A DNA stretch of 64,000 nt. It comes from Taenia hydatigena (taxonomy: Eukaryota > Platyhelminthes > Cestoda > Cyclophyllidea > Taeniidae). The DNA lies in assembly GCA_036345935.2 (NCBI GenBank), contig JADWOT020000007.1:5131471-5195470 (forward strand). The letters are read 5' to 3'. The position numbers and the translations under genes were made by a program. The notes beneath the pieces were generated by a model, which was not told the DNA's origin, did not search any database, and was given only the letters and a program-made list of their open reading frames with translations. Positions 45,110-56,500 of this stretch are shown here, piece after piece. Position 1 is the first letter of the stretch, and every line of letters begins with the position of its first letter.

Positions 45110-47797
45110 TGGGTAGGGCGCTTTCCATGGCGCATTGCTTAACCTATTTACCAAGAACGTACACTATCGCATGCACTCGGCCTTTTCTGACTCTCTATTC
45201 TGCCATTCCATAATTTCTATCATCCAAGCAGTGCTGCCCAATAACTTTCGACTCATTTCACATCACTTCTCACTGTTCCTATATGCCCTACTAATTTTAG
45301 CAAAAGCAGCAATTTCGCGTTTTACCTTAATCATCACAATATTTAATGTCCATTTGACGCTCTGAATGCCCTTCACTCCTTGCCATGTCCTTTGGTTTCT
45401 TTACATTTCTTGACAGTGCTTACAGCAGAAATCGCATAATGCTTTTCTCCAAAGAGACGTAACTCATTTTTCCAGGAGGAGTTGTTAAAGCAGAAACCCA
45501 TGAATGATTCGGGCAAGCGCCTAGATGGGTGAATTTGGCTTTTGTTACTGCCGTGTTTTTGAGTGATTAGGGGGATGAAATCCATATGGCATGCTATGTC
45601 AGAGCAATCATCCGCGCGTTGCCAAGACAACTTATAACAAGTAAGTTCTGAGGTGGGATACTGGCTGTAGTAATTTAGAGCTCAGTAGACGTCGCTTGGC
45701 GATGTTGAAAGGAAAAGCAATTACCTTGGTAGTAGGGCTGATCTTTTAGTTGAACTCTCACAGAAGCCAAAGAGAAAAGAGTAAAACGATTGCGTTTCAC
45801 TATCAATATCAGTTTGATTAGAAGAGCACTGATACGCATATGCATATATATATGTTAGGTCTGCAACAGCGAAACCACCAAATCTCTTAGGTAAATCCAA
45901 AATTGCGGATGAGGTAACTTAAACGCCTGCTGCTGGCTCAGGTAATGAAAGGCGCAGGGTTTTGTCAAGCCTACATCGGCTTATCCATCGACTATCGTAG
46001 GCGGTCGCAGCATCAGCAGCAGCCAAAGTCGATCCCACCTAACAACCTACCTATCCGGCCTCATTGAGGGCTCCATTTCGTACACACGTTTCTGGTGGAT
46101 ATGAATTGTAAGCCTTAATGACAGAGTCATTAAGCATCTAGCATCATCACTCTGCCCGTGAACCCCATGGGAAGACGAAGCTACTCATGAAACAAGGCCA
46201 AAGCAGTAGCAATCAGGAGGCCCACAACCCGGCGCAGGTATGGAGCAACGCTGCTAACAAAGCAGATTCGTCTTCTTTTGACCACTGGATAGAACATGTC
46301 TTATGGTGAAGAGATGCTAATATTGCAAAAAAAAGATTTGCATAAGTCAAATAACGAGAAAAAGTTAACAAACACCGTCAAAATGCAACGATACTAATCA
46401 GCTGGGAACCGTGACGCAGCACATGTGCCTTCACTTCGGAAACACAAACACAGAAGACCAAATTTTCATTTATGGCAGCCAGTCACGTCTAGCCAAAAGA
46501 TGTGCGACTAGCAAATTCACGCATCACAGGGTTAAAATCTTGCACTTCTCCATAGCACAAGGTTCTCACACTTGTTTTTGCAATCTCGCTAAACCACCTG
46601 CGGTAATGGGGCTACATCTAAGAGTAATTGAACAAAGAGAACCTGCGTTGCAGTAAATACCTGCGATGGAAGACGAGGGTGACAACGGGTACGGCCGTGA
46701 ATATACGATGGGGTATGTTATATCCATTCTCTTAAGATGTGCCGTGTAGGCTAGAGGCGAAGGAACGACTTGAATTTGGTTCTGATGGAGCAGTTTGATT
46801 CTCCTGACGTGAGCACTCCTACCTCCCAACTTTCGCTAATGCGCTATCTACTGCCTCTCTCATCCAATATAATAAGAATATCTAAGAACAGTCAACCTTC
46901 CCATAACAAAGCTAGTAAAAGGAAGGAAAAGGATGATGAAAAACCCTTGCAAAGGTCTTATGTTGTCTATTTTATATTAATTCTTTCCGCCATAACGCAA
47001 ACTTGCAATGTTTGTTCGCTCTTAAGAAAAGATTCCACTCCTAACCAACATTTTCACGCGAAACTTGCCACTTAATGCGCATCGCATTTGCCTTTAACTT
47101 GTCAGCCTTTCACAAAAGTTAATGCACAAACGCATTTTTCAAGTGATGGGGCATGATACATAGGCAGCAGCCCAAGTGGAAGGCATCGAACTTAGTTGTC
47201 AAAGTGTAAGGGGTAATTTGTTTCGTCTCCATGTCACGACTGCTTTTGTAGACCTTTCCTTCAATTGAACGATAATTCATTTCGTATTGAGTACCATGCA
47301 CATTTCGTCACTTATATCGTGCCTTTTGTCCCATCCATCTTTGCTGCCTTTAACTATTGGTCTCTGCACATTTTCCTGACAAGAATCGGCCTCTTGCGCA
47401 CTCGGAGCCCTTCACTTGCTATGATGCGCTCTCTGTCCTCACTAGTGATTGCATCGTGCATTTCGGGTGGCGAAATAAGCACACAATTGACATTACCGAT
47501 TTTGGCACAAGCATTTCGATGCGTACGCACATAACAACGCAATCTGAATGCATCACAGCACCCGTCTACTGAATGCGACACGCAAAATGATTAGAAGCAA
47601 AGAAGAATGAAATGCAAAATATCATGCACCAAGCTGACTAAGCCTTCTAATTATTGCAGGCATGCTAGCCCATTTCAGACAAAGCCAGACCCATTCCCAC
47701 CAGATTGGTTTGCCACTGCTAACTTCCGGGGGTCAACAGTGTTAACGAACAGCCAACTTTTTCTTCTCTGACATTAGGCACTTCCTGGGATACCCAC
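45110..47797. other. Sequence without supportable genes
   Basis: Short frames only, including 101 codons at 46770-47075 and overlapping frames at 47265-47581, none recognised. A mixed TA/TG run lies near 45.84 kb. Confidence 0.35.
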
Positions 47798-47908
47798 GTA
47801 TATGTAGCCACAGGGTCTAGTATCCTGTTGCCTGTGCGCGCAACAGATTATTGCGTACTTTGGAGACCATGGGTTGAACTTGTATCACCTAAATGAAATC
47901 AAGAAAAT
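47798..47908 (+). repeat. SINE-like dispersed repeat, copy 2
   Basis: Partner of 24715-24826. It contains a good hairpin (CTGTTGCCTGTGCGCGCAACAG) and a B-box-like GGGTTGAACTTG about 60 bp downstream of GTAGCC. Confidence 0.5.
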
Positions 47909-48245
47909 CTCACTGCTACACCATCACAGAGACAGCTTAACATAGTCCCTTATCAGTGCGTTTCCCGATAATCTGCTCTGTTCCAACACCCTGCGATATG
48001 CTATGCCGTGTTGCACTGCACCACATCACAGTGACACCTGCATACATCTACATCCATCCGCACCTTCTCTTTCCTTCCTCGGCATCTGCATCTGTTTCTA
48101 CCTCTGCTATCTCACTGCTTACGCGTCAACCAGTTACTTAGTAATCGATTTTATGTAACTGTTGAAGCTCACATCAGTGATTTGTCATGTTGCTTATGCC
48201 AACCCACTTGGTAGATAAATTAAATTGAGGGGTGTACACAATGTG

Positions 48246-48317
48246 AGCAGAGTGGCGCAGTGGAAGCGTGCTGGGCCCATAACCCAGAGGTCTGTGGATC
48301 GAAACCACGCTCTGCTA
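48246..48317 (+). tRNA. Initiator tRNA-Met (CAT)
   Basis: A 72-nt cloverleaf nearly identical to the metazoan initiator tRNA. Acceptor AGCAGAG/CTCTGCT with discriminator A, D arm GCGC-AGTGGAA-GCGT, anticodon arm with three G-C pairs GCTGGG-CCCATAA-CCCAG, T loop ATCGAAA with the initiator-type A54 and A60. The T stem TGTGG/CCACG is paired with one wobble. I see no T4 terminator within the next 60 bases, which is unusual for a pol III gene. Confidence 0.95.
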
Positions 48318-50658
48318 AGTGAACGTTTGCTTATACGCATGGTCGAGTCTAGTTTCAGCTCGCGTCGACGCCTCGTTTACCTGGCCTGACAAAGCAGATT
48401 CACCAAGAGTTCATCTGTCACTTCAATTAGACTCTCTATTCTTATTTCTGCCGACTAGGCGGCAGGCTCTGCCAGCATACTGACATGCACTCACTCAACT
48501 TGTCGACGCCTACTGTACTCAATTATAGTCCACAATCCACGCACTGGCCATGCAGATAGACGCGCGGTGATTAGAGATGCAAGAGGAGAGGAAAAGGGAT
48601 TCCTGACTGTGAGTTGGACACGCAATGGCCAAGTCAGACTCGAGATGTCTAACCGCCTTCCCATTAATCAGATATCGCACTAGGCCAAGCCACCTACACT
48701 CCATCGCAATCCACCTCCCTTTCCACATCTTCCTCAATCGTACCTAAACACATGCACACATCTTCCAAACAGGTGGCATAAGCATGTTAGCATTAAAAAG
48801 CATACGCGCTGCACTCACCATGATAGACAACATTGCTTTGATGGAGAGGAGCGTGCGCAAGTGCGCCAGTGAGGATTTGGTTATGGTATGGTGGTCATCA
48901 GCCGAGGTGACTACAAAAATATATGTACGGCTCAGTCAGTGAAGAATTGACCTTTAGATTAGCGTTTAAGGTTCAAGTACCTGCTTATATGCGTATTTAT
49001 CGCGGCCGTCTCTTATTCGTGTCTACAGTACCTCCTGCGATGGGCACTTGCAGGTTCACCGCAGTGTCTAACTTCCCGCTTGGTATCCTACTGCCTAGCC
49101 TTGCGACAAATTTCGATACACTGTAGTGAATGCACATATAGCTAAATAACATTTGATTTCGATTAGTTGAAATTGGGCATTCAAAACGCGCAGCGGAAGC
49201 CTGCAGCATGATATACAAAGGCGGTTGGCATTTCAATATGGCATTGTTATCGCAAAGACATGCTGTGTATCCAGTTACTTACAAAAATATCTTAAGGCCA
49301 ACCGCATTAAACCACGATGCATCACCTCTCACTATAAAAGTTTGGCATTGCTGGTAGAAGTTGGTTCACGCCTCCTGGGCCGCATTGTCCGTACTGCTTA
49401 TTGTTTGTTAAAGTCGTCACTCGATCGATTTAACGTAGGCACATTTATGTGTGAGCATTTAATTCAGGAACACAGCCACTTAAAAATACTTTAAAAGAAC
49501 CAGGAAGAAAATTGTGTAATTTAGCTGATGAGACTGATTTATTATAATTATTGCCAAATCACCAGCAAATAAATTCCCTTCTTTGAGAGCCCTTATAATT
49601 GACTAAACTAACAGCTAATTTTTTACCGAATTTGCATTTCGAATAAACTTTCGAACACGGCGTAATTGGTGTATCACGCTTTGAATTAATCGGTTGATTA
49701 AACAACAATCACTACGCGTTTTAATCAGGTCTAACATAAAAAGCGCATTGCAAGAATTATTGTCCCTATATCAACGCGCGTGTGAGCAAAAATGCAGCCA
49801 TATACAGAGTTGTGAAACAAGGTTATAAGGTCCAATTTGCAGCAGAAGAAGTCGGTTCCATTGAAAATAGGCAGAGAGCGAATGAGGCCTTTCCGCGGTG
49901 CCATTACATCAGCTTTAGTATTCACGTCAGTACGACTTTTTATGTTTTTATTGCGCTTATGCTACCTTTTTTAGCACGCGACCAAATATTCGGGTTAAGG
50001 AAGAGGATATACGGATTCAGAAAAAGGCTTACTCCATATGAAAATAACAGTTGCCTTTAAAGGTAGCAGTTCCCTAGGATACTCTATTGCTAGTTGCGAG
50101 TGTAAAAAGGGGAGGGCTGGGCAAATAAAACACAGAAAGTTCCATTTTTAGAAGTAATTTTACGAATACGAAAGCCTGGTGTATATGAAAGAGTCGAATT
50201 ATTGGTGAGAATAGGAACCAGTCGTATTTTCTATTCTTATCAAATTACCATCGTTCCACTTCATGGCAGGCCATCTGTTCATAGTCCACGCAAAACTTGA
50301 TATCCTAGATGCTCGGTGCTTCATGCCCAAACTGCATACGAATTTTGTTTAAAGGTAAACCGTAACCCAACCAAATTACATATTTTCCCAGGAAATCTAT
50401 TCGTGTTTCAGAACTTGGCGAAGGAGCGGTAAGCAGGTGCCTGGCAGATTCAGGTGCAACTTGTAAGAAAATGTGGTTAAGAACAGTTTGTCCGTATGTT
50501 CAAATAGATCGAATTTAACGACCATGGTCCGAATCTTCTCCTCTATCCATTCTAGAATAGCCTCTCCTAAGGGCTCACGATGATATACACTGAAAATGTA
50601 ATCAATGGACCGCGTGACCTACGAAACACACACAACAAAGAATGACAATATTTTAAGC
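48318..50658. other. Sequence without supportable genes; tRNA-like trace near 48.6 kb
   Basis: On the minus strand around 48.68-48.58 kb GGCGGTTAGACATCTCGAG followed about 20 bases on by GTGTCCAACTCACA faintly resembles a tRNA D arm and B box. The rest has short frames (89 and 92 codons at 49225-49494 and 49782-50060) without known features. Confidence 0.3.
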
Positions 50659-50928
50659 AGTTTCGTAATTTACCGGTGACAAATTGTCTTGAGAGCCAAA
50701 AGCCTTCCACTACGTGCAATTACTTCACTCACAAGCACTAACATTGATTAGTGCGATAGCGTATAATGTTAGCTTCGAAAACACCCGAAGGTGGCGCACA
50801 CTGAGGTCAGATTCAACACGCCCGTAGAGTTTACCCTTCATCTATTGCAAATGTAGGGCATCGATTCTGGGTAGCAGCCCTATGTAGATTATTATGTCTC
50901 CACATGTTGGCACCAAGTTTCACACAGG
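50659..50928 (-). pseudogene. POT1-like OB-fold block; left arm of small palindrome
   Basis: On the minus strand it encodes VPTCGDIIIYIGLLPRIDAL, then HLQ, a stop, MKGKLYGRVESDLSV. This is the second OB-fold block seen at 11.2, 15.8 and 53 kb. It is also a near-exact inverted copy (about 98%, no indels, pairing sum 103379) of 52451-52720. It lies downstream of the minus-strand mucin-like gene. Confidence 0.5.
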
Positions 50929-51192
50929 ATTTTTTGGCTCGGAGCATAAGCTAGACAATAAAGCTATAAAGTTAGTGTGAATCTGAAAAATTAAGGAATA
51001 AATCGAAAATAAGGACTGTATATGAAAATTGAGGTTCAGTGACATCAAAATTGAAGGCAACATTTTGAATTATTGTAAACAATATCGTAGACAGCGCCAA
51101 TGCATTTTGGGGGCTAGAGTGAAGACGGAATGCTAAAATAATATGAAAATAACGTCAAAAATAGAAGAATGAATAAAAGTGGGGAGAAAAGA
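50929..51192. other. 3' flank of the mucin-like gene
   Basis: AT-rich sequence. On the plus strand AATAAA at 51172-51177 matches the convergent signals seen at the two mucin 3' ends in the left arm. No coding frame was found upstream of it here. Confidence 0.4.
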
Positions 51193-52101
51193 TTATTTCG
51201 ATGATATAGGGGAATTCGTTGGTGTGGGCATCACTAAAGCCTGTGGAGAGGGTATGGCTTCGGTGGACTGTGCAGCAGGTTTCGTTGCGTTGGTTGTCAC
51301 CGAAACCTTTGATGTTGATGGACGGTTGACAGATGCTACCGGTCGTTGAGTTGTATTGAGTGTTACTGGAGTCTGCGTTTGAGTTGCATCATTTGTTGAC
51401 AATTTTGATGATTGCGTTGCATCGGTCGTCACCGACACCTATGCTGACACTAGATGGTTGGCAGGTGAGATCGATGATAGGGTCGCATTGGGTGTTGCTG
51501 GAGCCTGCGTTTGAACCATATTATTGCCTGACGATTCCAATGACTGTGTTGCACTAATCATCGCAAGAACCTGCGGTGAATCTGCGCCATTGATAAATGC
51601 TGTAATCGGTTCTGTTGCACTGGGCGTTAATGAAGTCTGCATTAAAACTGTGGCATTGGCGGACGGTACAGGTGGTTCCGTGGCATCGGTGGTCACTAGA
51701 GCCCGTGCTGATGTTGTTAGATCGGCAGACGGTGTTAATGTTTGGGCTGTGTTGAGCGCTACCGGAGCATATTTTGAAACTGTAACATTGACAGACGATG
51801 AAGATGGCTTCGTTGCATTCGCTGTCGCTTGAGGCTGTGTTAATACTATTGGGCTGGTAGAGAATGGCACAGATTCCGTTGCATTGTTCATTCTAGGAGC
51901 CTGTGTTGATTCTTTTGCTTCGGCAGTAGTTTGATGGTCAACCGTTGCATTAGATGACGACAAAGCTTGTAGTTCAGCTGTTCCATCTACCATAGCTGCT
52001 AAAATCTTTACTTCCATCACCAATTTCCTGTAAGAAGAGCCACTATAAGCGGACATACCATGGGTGAGTGTTAGCACGAAAAATGCCTTTAACTCCTGCA
52101 T
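51193..52101 (-). pseudogene. Secreted mucin-like protein gene with one nonsense codon
   Basis: Paralogue of 12139-12996. The first 220 codons begin with signal peptide MQELKAFFVLTLTHGMSAYS, then the shared linker YRKLVMEVKILAAMVDGT and a Ser/Thr/Ala-rich region with sequons (NATV, NATK, NVTV). TAG at 51439-51441 interrupts it; the same frame continues at once with VSVTTDATQSSK for 81 codons to a stop at 51193. At the aligned repeat position the other gene has CAG (ASTQALDA against VSA-TAG-VSV), so a C-to-T change most likely created the stop. A full product would be about 302 residues. It may be a recent pseudogene, a shortened but expressed gene, or a read-through product. Confidence 0.7.
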
Positions 52102-52144
52102 AACGTTCTTGTGTTTTACTCAGTGCTTTTAGGCCTCTGATTAA

Positions 52145-52151
52145 TTTTATA
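52145..52151 (-). promoter_or_regulatory. TATA box of the minus-strand mucin-like gene
   Basis: TATAAAA on the minus strand, 44 bp before the ATG at 52101, in the context CAGACTATAAAATTAATC. The upstream block TGCACAAACGACACCTACGC is shared with the 12.1 kb promoter. Confidence 0.6.
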
Positions 52152-52257
52152 GTCTGAGCCAATGCGTAGGTGTCGTTTGTGCAGCCATGGCATGACACAA
52201 ATAAAAGCACTTTTTCTTACGTGTTCCAACAACCGGAACGAAGTATTTTGCTTTGTA

Positions 52258-52745
52258 ACTTATTTGCGCCTCATCCTGGTCTGTGACCCCAAGTACCTCG
52301 AGAAATGTGCAGCATTTTGTGTTTGAACCGTTTGCTTCGTCAATCTCCTTTCGTGGTGTCGAACGATGCTTTACTTATCCCCCTGACTTGCAATACGCAT
52401 TGTAAAACGCAAAACAATAGGTGTTAAAAACTAAAATGGAGCCGTCCAACCCTGTGTGAAACTTGGTGCCAACATGTGGAGACATAATAATCTACATAGG
52501 GCTGCTACCCAGAATCGATGCCCTACATTTGCAATAGATGAAGGGTAAACTCTACGGGCGTGTTGAATCTGACCTCAGTGTGCGCCAACTTCGGGTGTTT
52601 TCGAAGCTAACATTATACGCTATCGCACTAATCAATGTTAGTGCTTGTGAGTGAAGTAATTGCACGTAGTGGAAGGCTTTTGGCTCTCGAGACAATTTGT
52701 CAACTGTAAGTTACGAAACTGGCTGCTTAGAATGGCAGAGTAGTG
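52258..52745 (+). pseudogene. POT1-like OB-fold pseudogene, head to head with mucin gene
   Basis: First block at 52258-52318 reads TYLRLILVCDPKYLEKCAAF. Second block from about 52470 reads LVPTCGDIIIYIGLLPRIDA and LHLQ, a stop, then MKGKLYGRVESDLSV. Stops and a frame change show it is not intact. It is divergent from the mucin-like gene (ATG 52101), exactly as at 11.7/12.1 kb. Bases 52451-52720 form the right arm of the small palindrome. Confidence 0.45.
52451..52720 (+). repeat. Right arm of small palindrome around the mucin gene
   Basis: Inverted copy of 50659-50928 with only about six differences in 270 bp and no indels. The 1522-bp spacer contains the whole mucin-like gene and its promoter. 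Confidence 0.9.
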
Positions 52746-52974
52746 CGAGATGGGATAGTACTTCCGAGTGCGCCGTAGAACACGTGGACGAGGGATGAGG
52801 AAATCGAGTTGATTTTATAAGGGCCGAGGTTGTGCTTGCGTGCTGAATCATTTTGAGTCAAGGAGAGAATGATCGTTTTTTTTGCAATTTCAGACCAGCT
52901 AAACTTTAACAAATATGGCGAACGGGTGATACGCTGATTGAGTTTAACAAAACATAGTGTTGCCTATGCTCACA

Positions 52975-53525
52975 TGCAATTTACAAATAAAGTCACTACT
53001 AAGTACTACTCTGCCAATTTTAGCAACCATTTCTGTGATTCACCGGTGACAAAAAATGTCTTAAGAGACGAGCGATTTCCATTGCATGCAATTATTTCAA
53101 GCACATGTACTATCATTGGTTGGTGAAGTAGCGTGGAATGTTAGCTTTGAAAACACCCGAAGGTGGCTCACATTGAGGCCAGATTCAACACATCCGTAGC
53201 GTTCACCTCGTCATGGGCTGCACATGTAGGGCATCGATTCTGGGTAGCAGCCCTATGTAAATTATTTTGTTTCCATGTGGTGACATTAAGGCTTAAATAG
53301 GATTAAATGGCTCTATTATAATATGCTAACATCTATTACTTTTGCGTTTCGCAACAAGCATTGCAAACAAAGGGGATATGCAAAGCATAATTAAACACCT
53401 CAGGGCGAGCGTATCCCGGAAATTCCTAATTATTAAGGCATGAAATACAGTTCGAACGGAATATATCACACAGTTCTAGAGATACTTAAGGTCACGGACC
53501 AGGTTGAGCCTGGAATAATATGTCA
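52975..53525 (-). pseudogene. POT1-like OB-fold pseudogene, third tandem copy
   Basis: On the minus strand the first block (about 53515-53450) reads RLNLVRDLKYL, a stop, NCVI. The second (about 53290-52975) reads SPHGNKIIYIGLLPRIDALH followed by VQPM and broken frames. It is about 80% similar to the 52.45-52.72 kb copy and lies in the opposite direction, so the two are back to back near 52.8-52.95 kb. Confidence 0.45.
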
Positions 53526-56500
53526 GAGCAAAACGTCTTGGCCGAAATCATAAATGACACGCCATGGTCATCATATTGCTGACAAATGGCAAAATATCCC
53601 CTCGACTTCAAGCATGGTATTCGAGAATTTGGGCACGCTCCTTGGTTGCAAGCAATCAACACTTTGCTAAACACATTACATTCAGAATTAAGGTAAACCC
53701 TTTAACTACATTTTAAATCCACATCTGCATCTAGATATATTCTCGCCTTTTACCGTTCCGAAATTCCCTAGTCTTTTAACAGAGCCACTTTAGTGACCGC
53801 CGCTTCTACGCTCCAGACGCCACCCATGCCCATCTCGCCTTATCCCTCATCATCATCCTCGTCTTTTTTTCACATGTACCCTATGAATTCCGTAGGTCAT
53901 GCGCGATTTGGAGAAGTTGCATTTGACACCAGCGCTTCGACAACTTTGTACCTTATTGGGGCCCCATGTTGACTTACTCAATGCTTTGAATTAACGATGC
54001 GACCAACTAAGCCTTTCGTTCATTCATAAGCTCTGCATCGGCCGCGATTGGGAGTCAGCCCATCATAGGGATGTATAATTTTCTTCTTCCAAGGACTCAT
54101 TGTGTCAACACCTACTGCTTCTTTTAAAAAATCTGCAGCATTAGGATAGGAACAAATCACTTGCGTTTGGTGCTAGCGAAGACCAACAACACCTCTTGTT
54201 CAAGGCATTTAGTCATTTTTTCCTCCTTCGTAGGCCAGTCGCGAAAGTGACTTCCGAGAAAAGGTTTGTGTCAATGATTTTCAGAATTCCAGATCCTCAA
54301 GTCAATTCATTACTTAAGTAGACAGTTTCGCAAGATGGAATGGCTAACCCAATGAGGTTTCCTGGTGGCTCATATCCGATATTGTCAGATTTGGTGATGA
54401 CATGGTCCTGCAATAAACTCAAGATGACGTTATTATTGATGTCACATCATTGCCGTAAATGTTAGTAATGAAGCCGGCACGGATGACGATGGAGTAAGAT
54501 TTAAGTAGCCGGCATTGTAACAAAACATTGCTAGGCTAGGCGCTCTGCTTTAGCCGAAAGCAATTGATCTTACTATGAATGCCATCTTTATCACATTTCA
54601 CACAAATCTATAAGCGTATAGTCGGCAGCCTGGTCTGTTTGACCGTCCTTGACTGGAACCACTTGCGGTAGCAATACTACCAAAATACTGACCGCAGCTT
54701 TGTTTCAAGATGGATCAAATGCTACCAACTACTAGCCAAAGATTCTGCTCTGCTGAGGTGTTATTTTGTGTGAATTCTAAGAGCACTCACCTGTGCTATC
54801 CTATCCCGAGCTGGGCTCCTTACACTATCATGCATTCCACCACCAGATGCGCTATATGCACAATGAGCATTAATGAAGGAGAACAGACGGCGGAAGGAAA
54901 TGAAATAAGAGATCAGCCAAAAGTCGGGCCCGTGGTCAAATAAAGACTAAGTCAGCGTGCAAGAATTGAGCTCTGACAAAGTTTCACTAGGATATCAGCC
55001 GCAGAACCATAGCACAACCCGTCTGTAGATTGTGCCTGCCAGACAGGGAAATCTATAAAGTTTCCTTAGACTATTTGTTTTAGTTGGCTTAACTTGCACC
55101 AAAACTAAAACTGGCATCGTTATCTATCAGCTGTTCTATTTCATGCCTAAACAATCTTTTAACGAATCCAACATGGCGCATTCCTAGTCATCATGGGCTG
55201 CAAATGAATGCATGCCACATTTGTGTCACATAACAACCAAGTTCAGAAGCATGAATGCAATAGAAAAAGAAGAAAATTAGACTGCTGGCAAAGCCAGCTG
55301 TCTGACTACTCCTGATGGCAAGGAACTTTATAATGAGCATGGATCGTCAAGTATTTTTCTAGCTAAATCACAAAATGAGGCCGGCCGTTCAGGTGGGCGC
55401 TAGTATGAATGTATGCAAAAATCTGATTTTGCGGTCAATGCAGTAAAGCGCATATGCATGATAATGTGAATAAGCTGTCCCGCAGACCAATTTCAACAAA
55501 AACGGAAAATGTTGTAGTAGTTATTTTATTTGTGGGCAAGGCTGCCAAGCATCACCAAGGACACAGGCAACCGCCGACACAGTTCTGTAATACTATAGAT
55601 TTCTTATATTCATCTATAAGCCCACAGCAGAAGAGATGATCGAGTCCAGCTTGGCGGCCAGATGGCTTTGACGAAGAGCAGTTGGATACTTGCATACGAT
55701 AGCAAACTCGATAGTCAGGTGCGTTTTTTTCTGTTTTTCAGTGGTTTCCAGACAAGAGGCCCTCTTGTACACTGTCAGTTCCAATTTAGGTAGCCGTCAT
55801 CGTCGATTAAAAACGATGGGAATTACAACATGAATTTGGGGTATAATCGACGAGAAAATTTCCATGCATAATCATTGTAGTCTACAAATTCAACAAAAGC
55901 CTGCTATGCTGCTAACTTATAGGTCCTACACAATCCATCCTTAAACAGCGTCTTTAGCATCGAAGAATGAATAGATCAACCACTGTTCTCTCCTGGCCGC
56001 GCAAGTACCTTTATTGAAGGGACGCCATCCGGGTAAGTTGCAGAGTTCTCTCCCAGCAATAAAGCGGAAACCGCTTGCCGACAATTATACCCTAACAGGA
56101 AAAGTTTTGCGTTCCGCAACCATGAATAGCGATTAATGGCAACATGTATTACAATCATTACCAAAGCTTGCCTTAGTAAAATGTCATACTACCACAACTC
56201 ATAACTACATTGGTGTATGCTAGGCCTTTATATGCGTCCCATTAAATTCATCGAATTACGTGCTACTAATAAAAACTAAGAGGTATCTAACGTTCCTTTA
56301 AAAATGCATTTTTAGGCTGAAGCGTTTGCGAAACTATAGTCACCACGCATATGTGACAATTGGGATAGCTATGACAACCTAAAGAATCCTCATGCAAAGG
56401 AACCTAATGCTGATGGAACCTGTAAGAACTTAAAGTTCTATTGCAGAGATACGTTGAGTCAAGTTTACGACTGCAATCAATTCTCAATTTCCTTACGGTT

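Noticed and set aside
48518..48737. tRNA-Ser or Leu gene on the minus strand
   Set aside because: Only a D-arm-like and a B-box-like piece are visible; acceptor and anticodon stems cannot be drawn.
51524..51832. 102-codon plus frame over the second mucin-like gene
   Set aside because: Antisense shadow of low-complexity repeat coding; no independent support.
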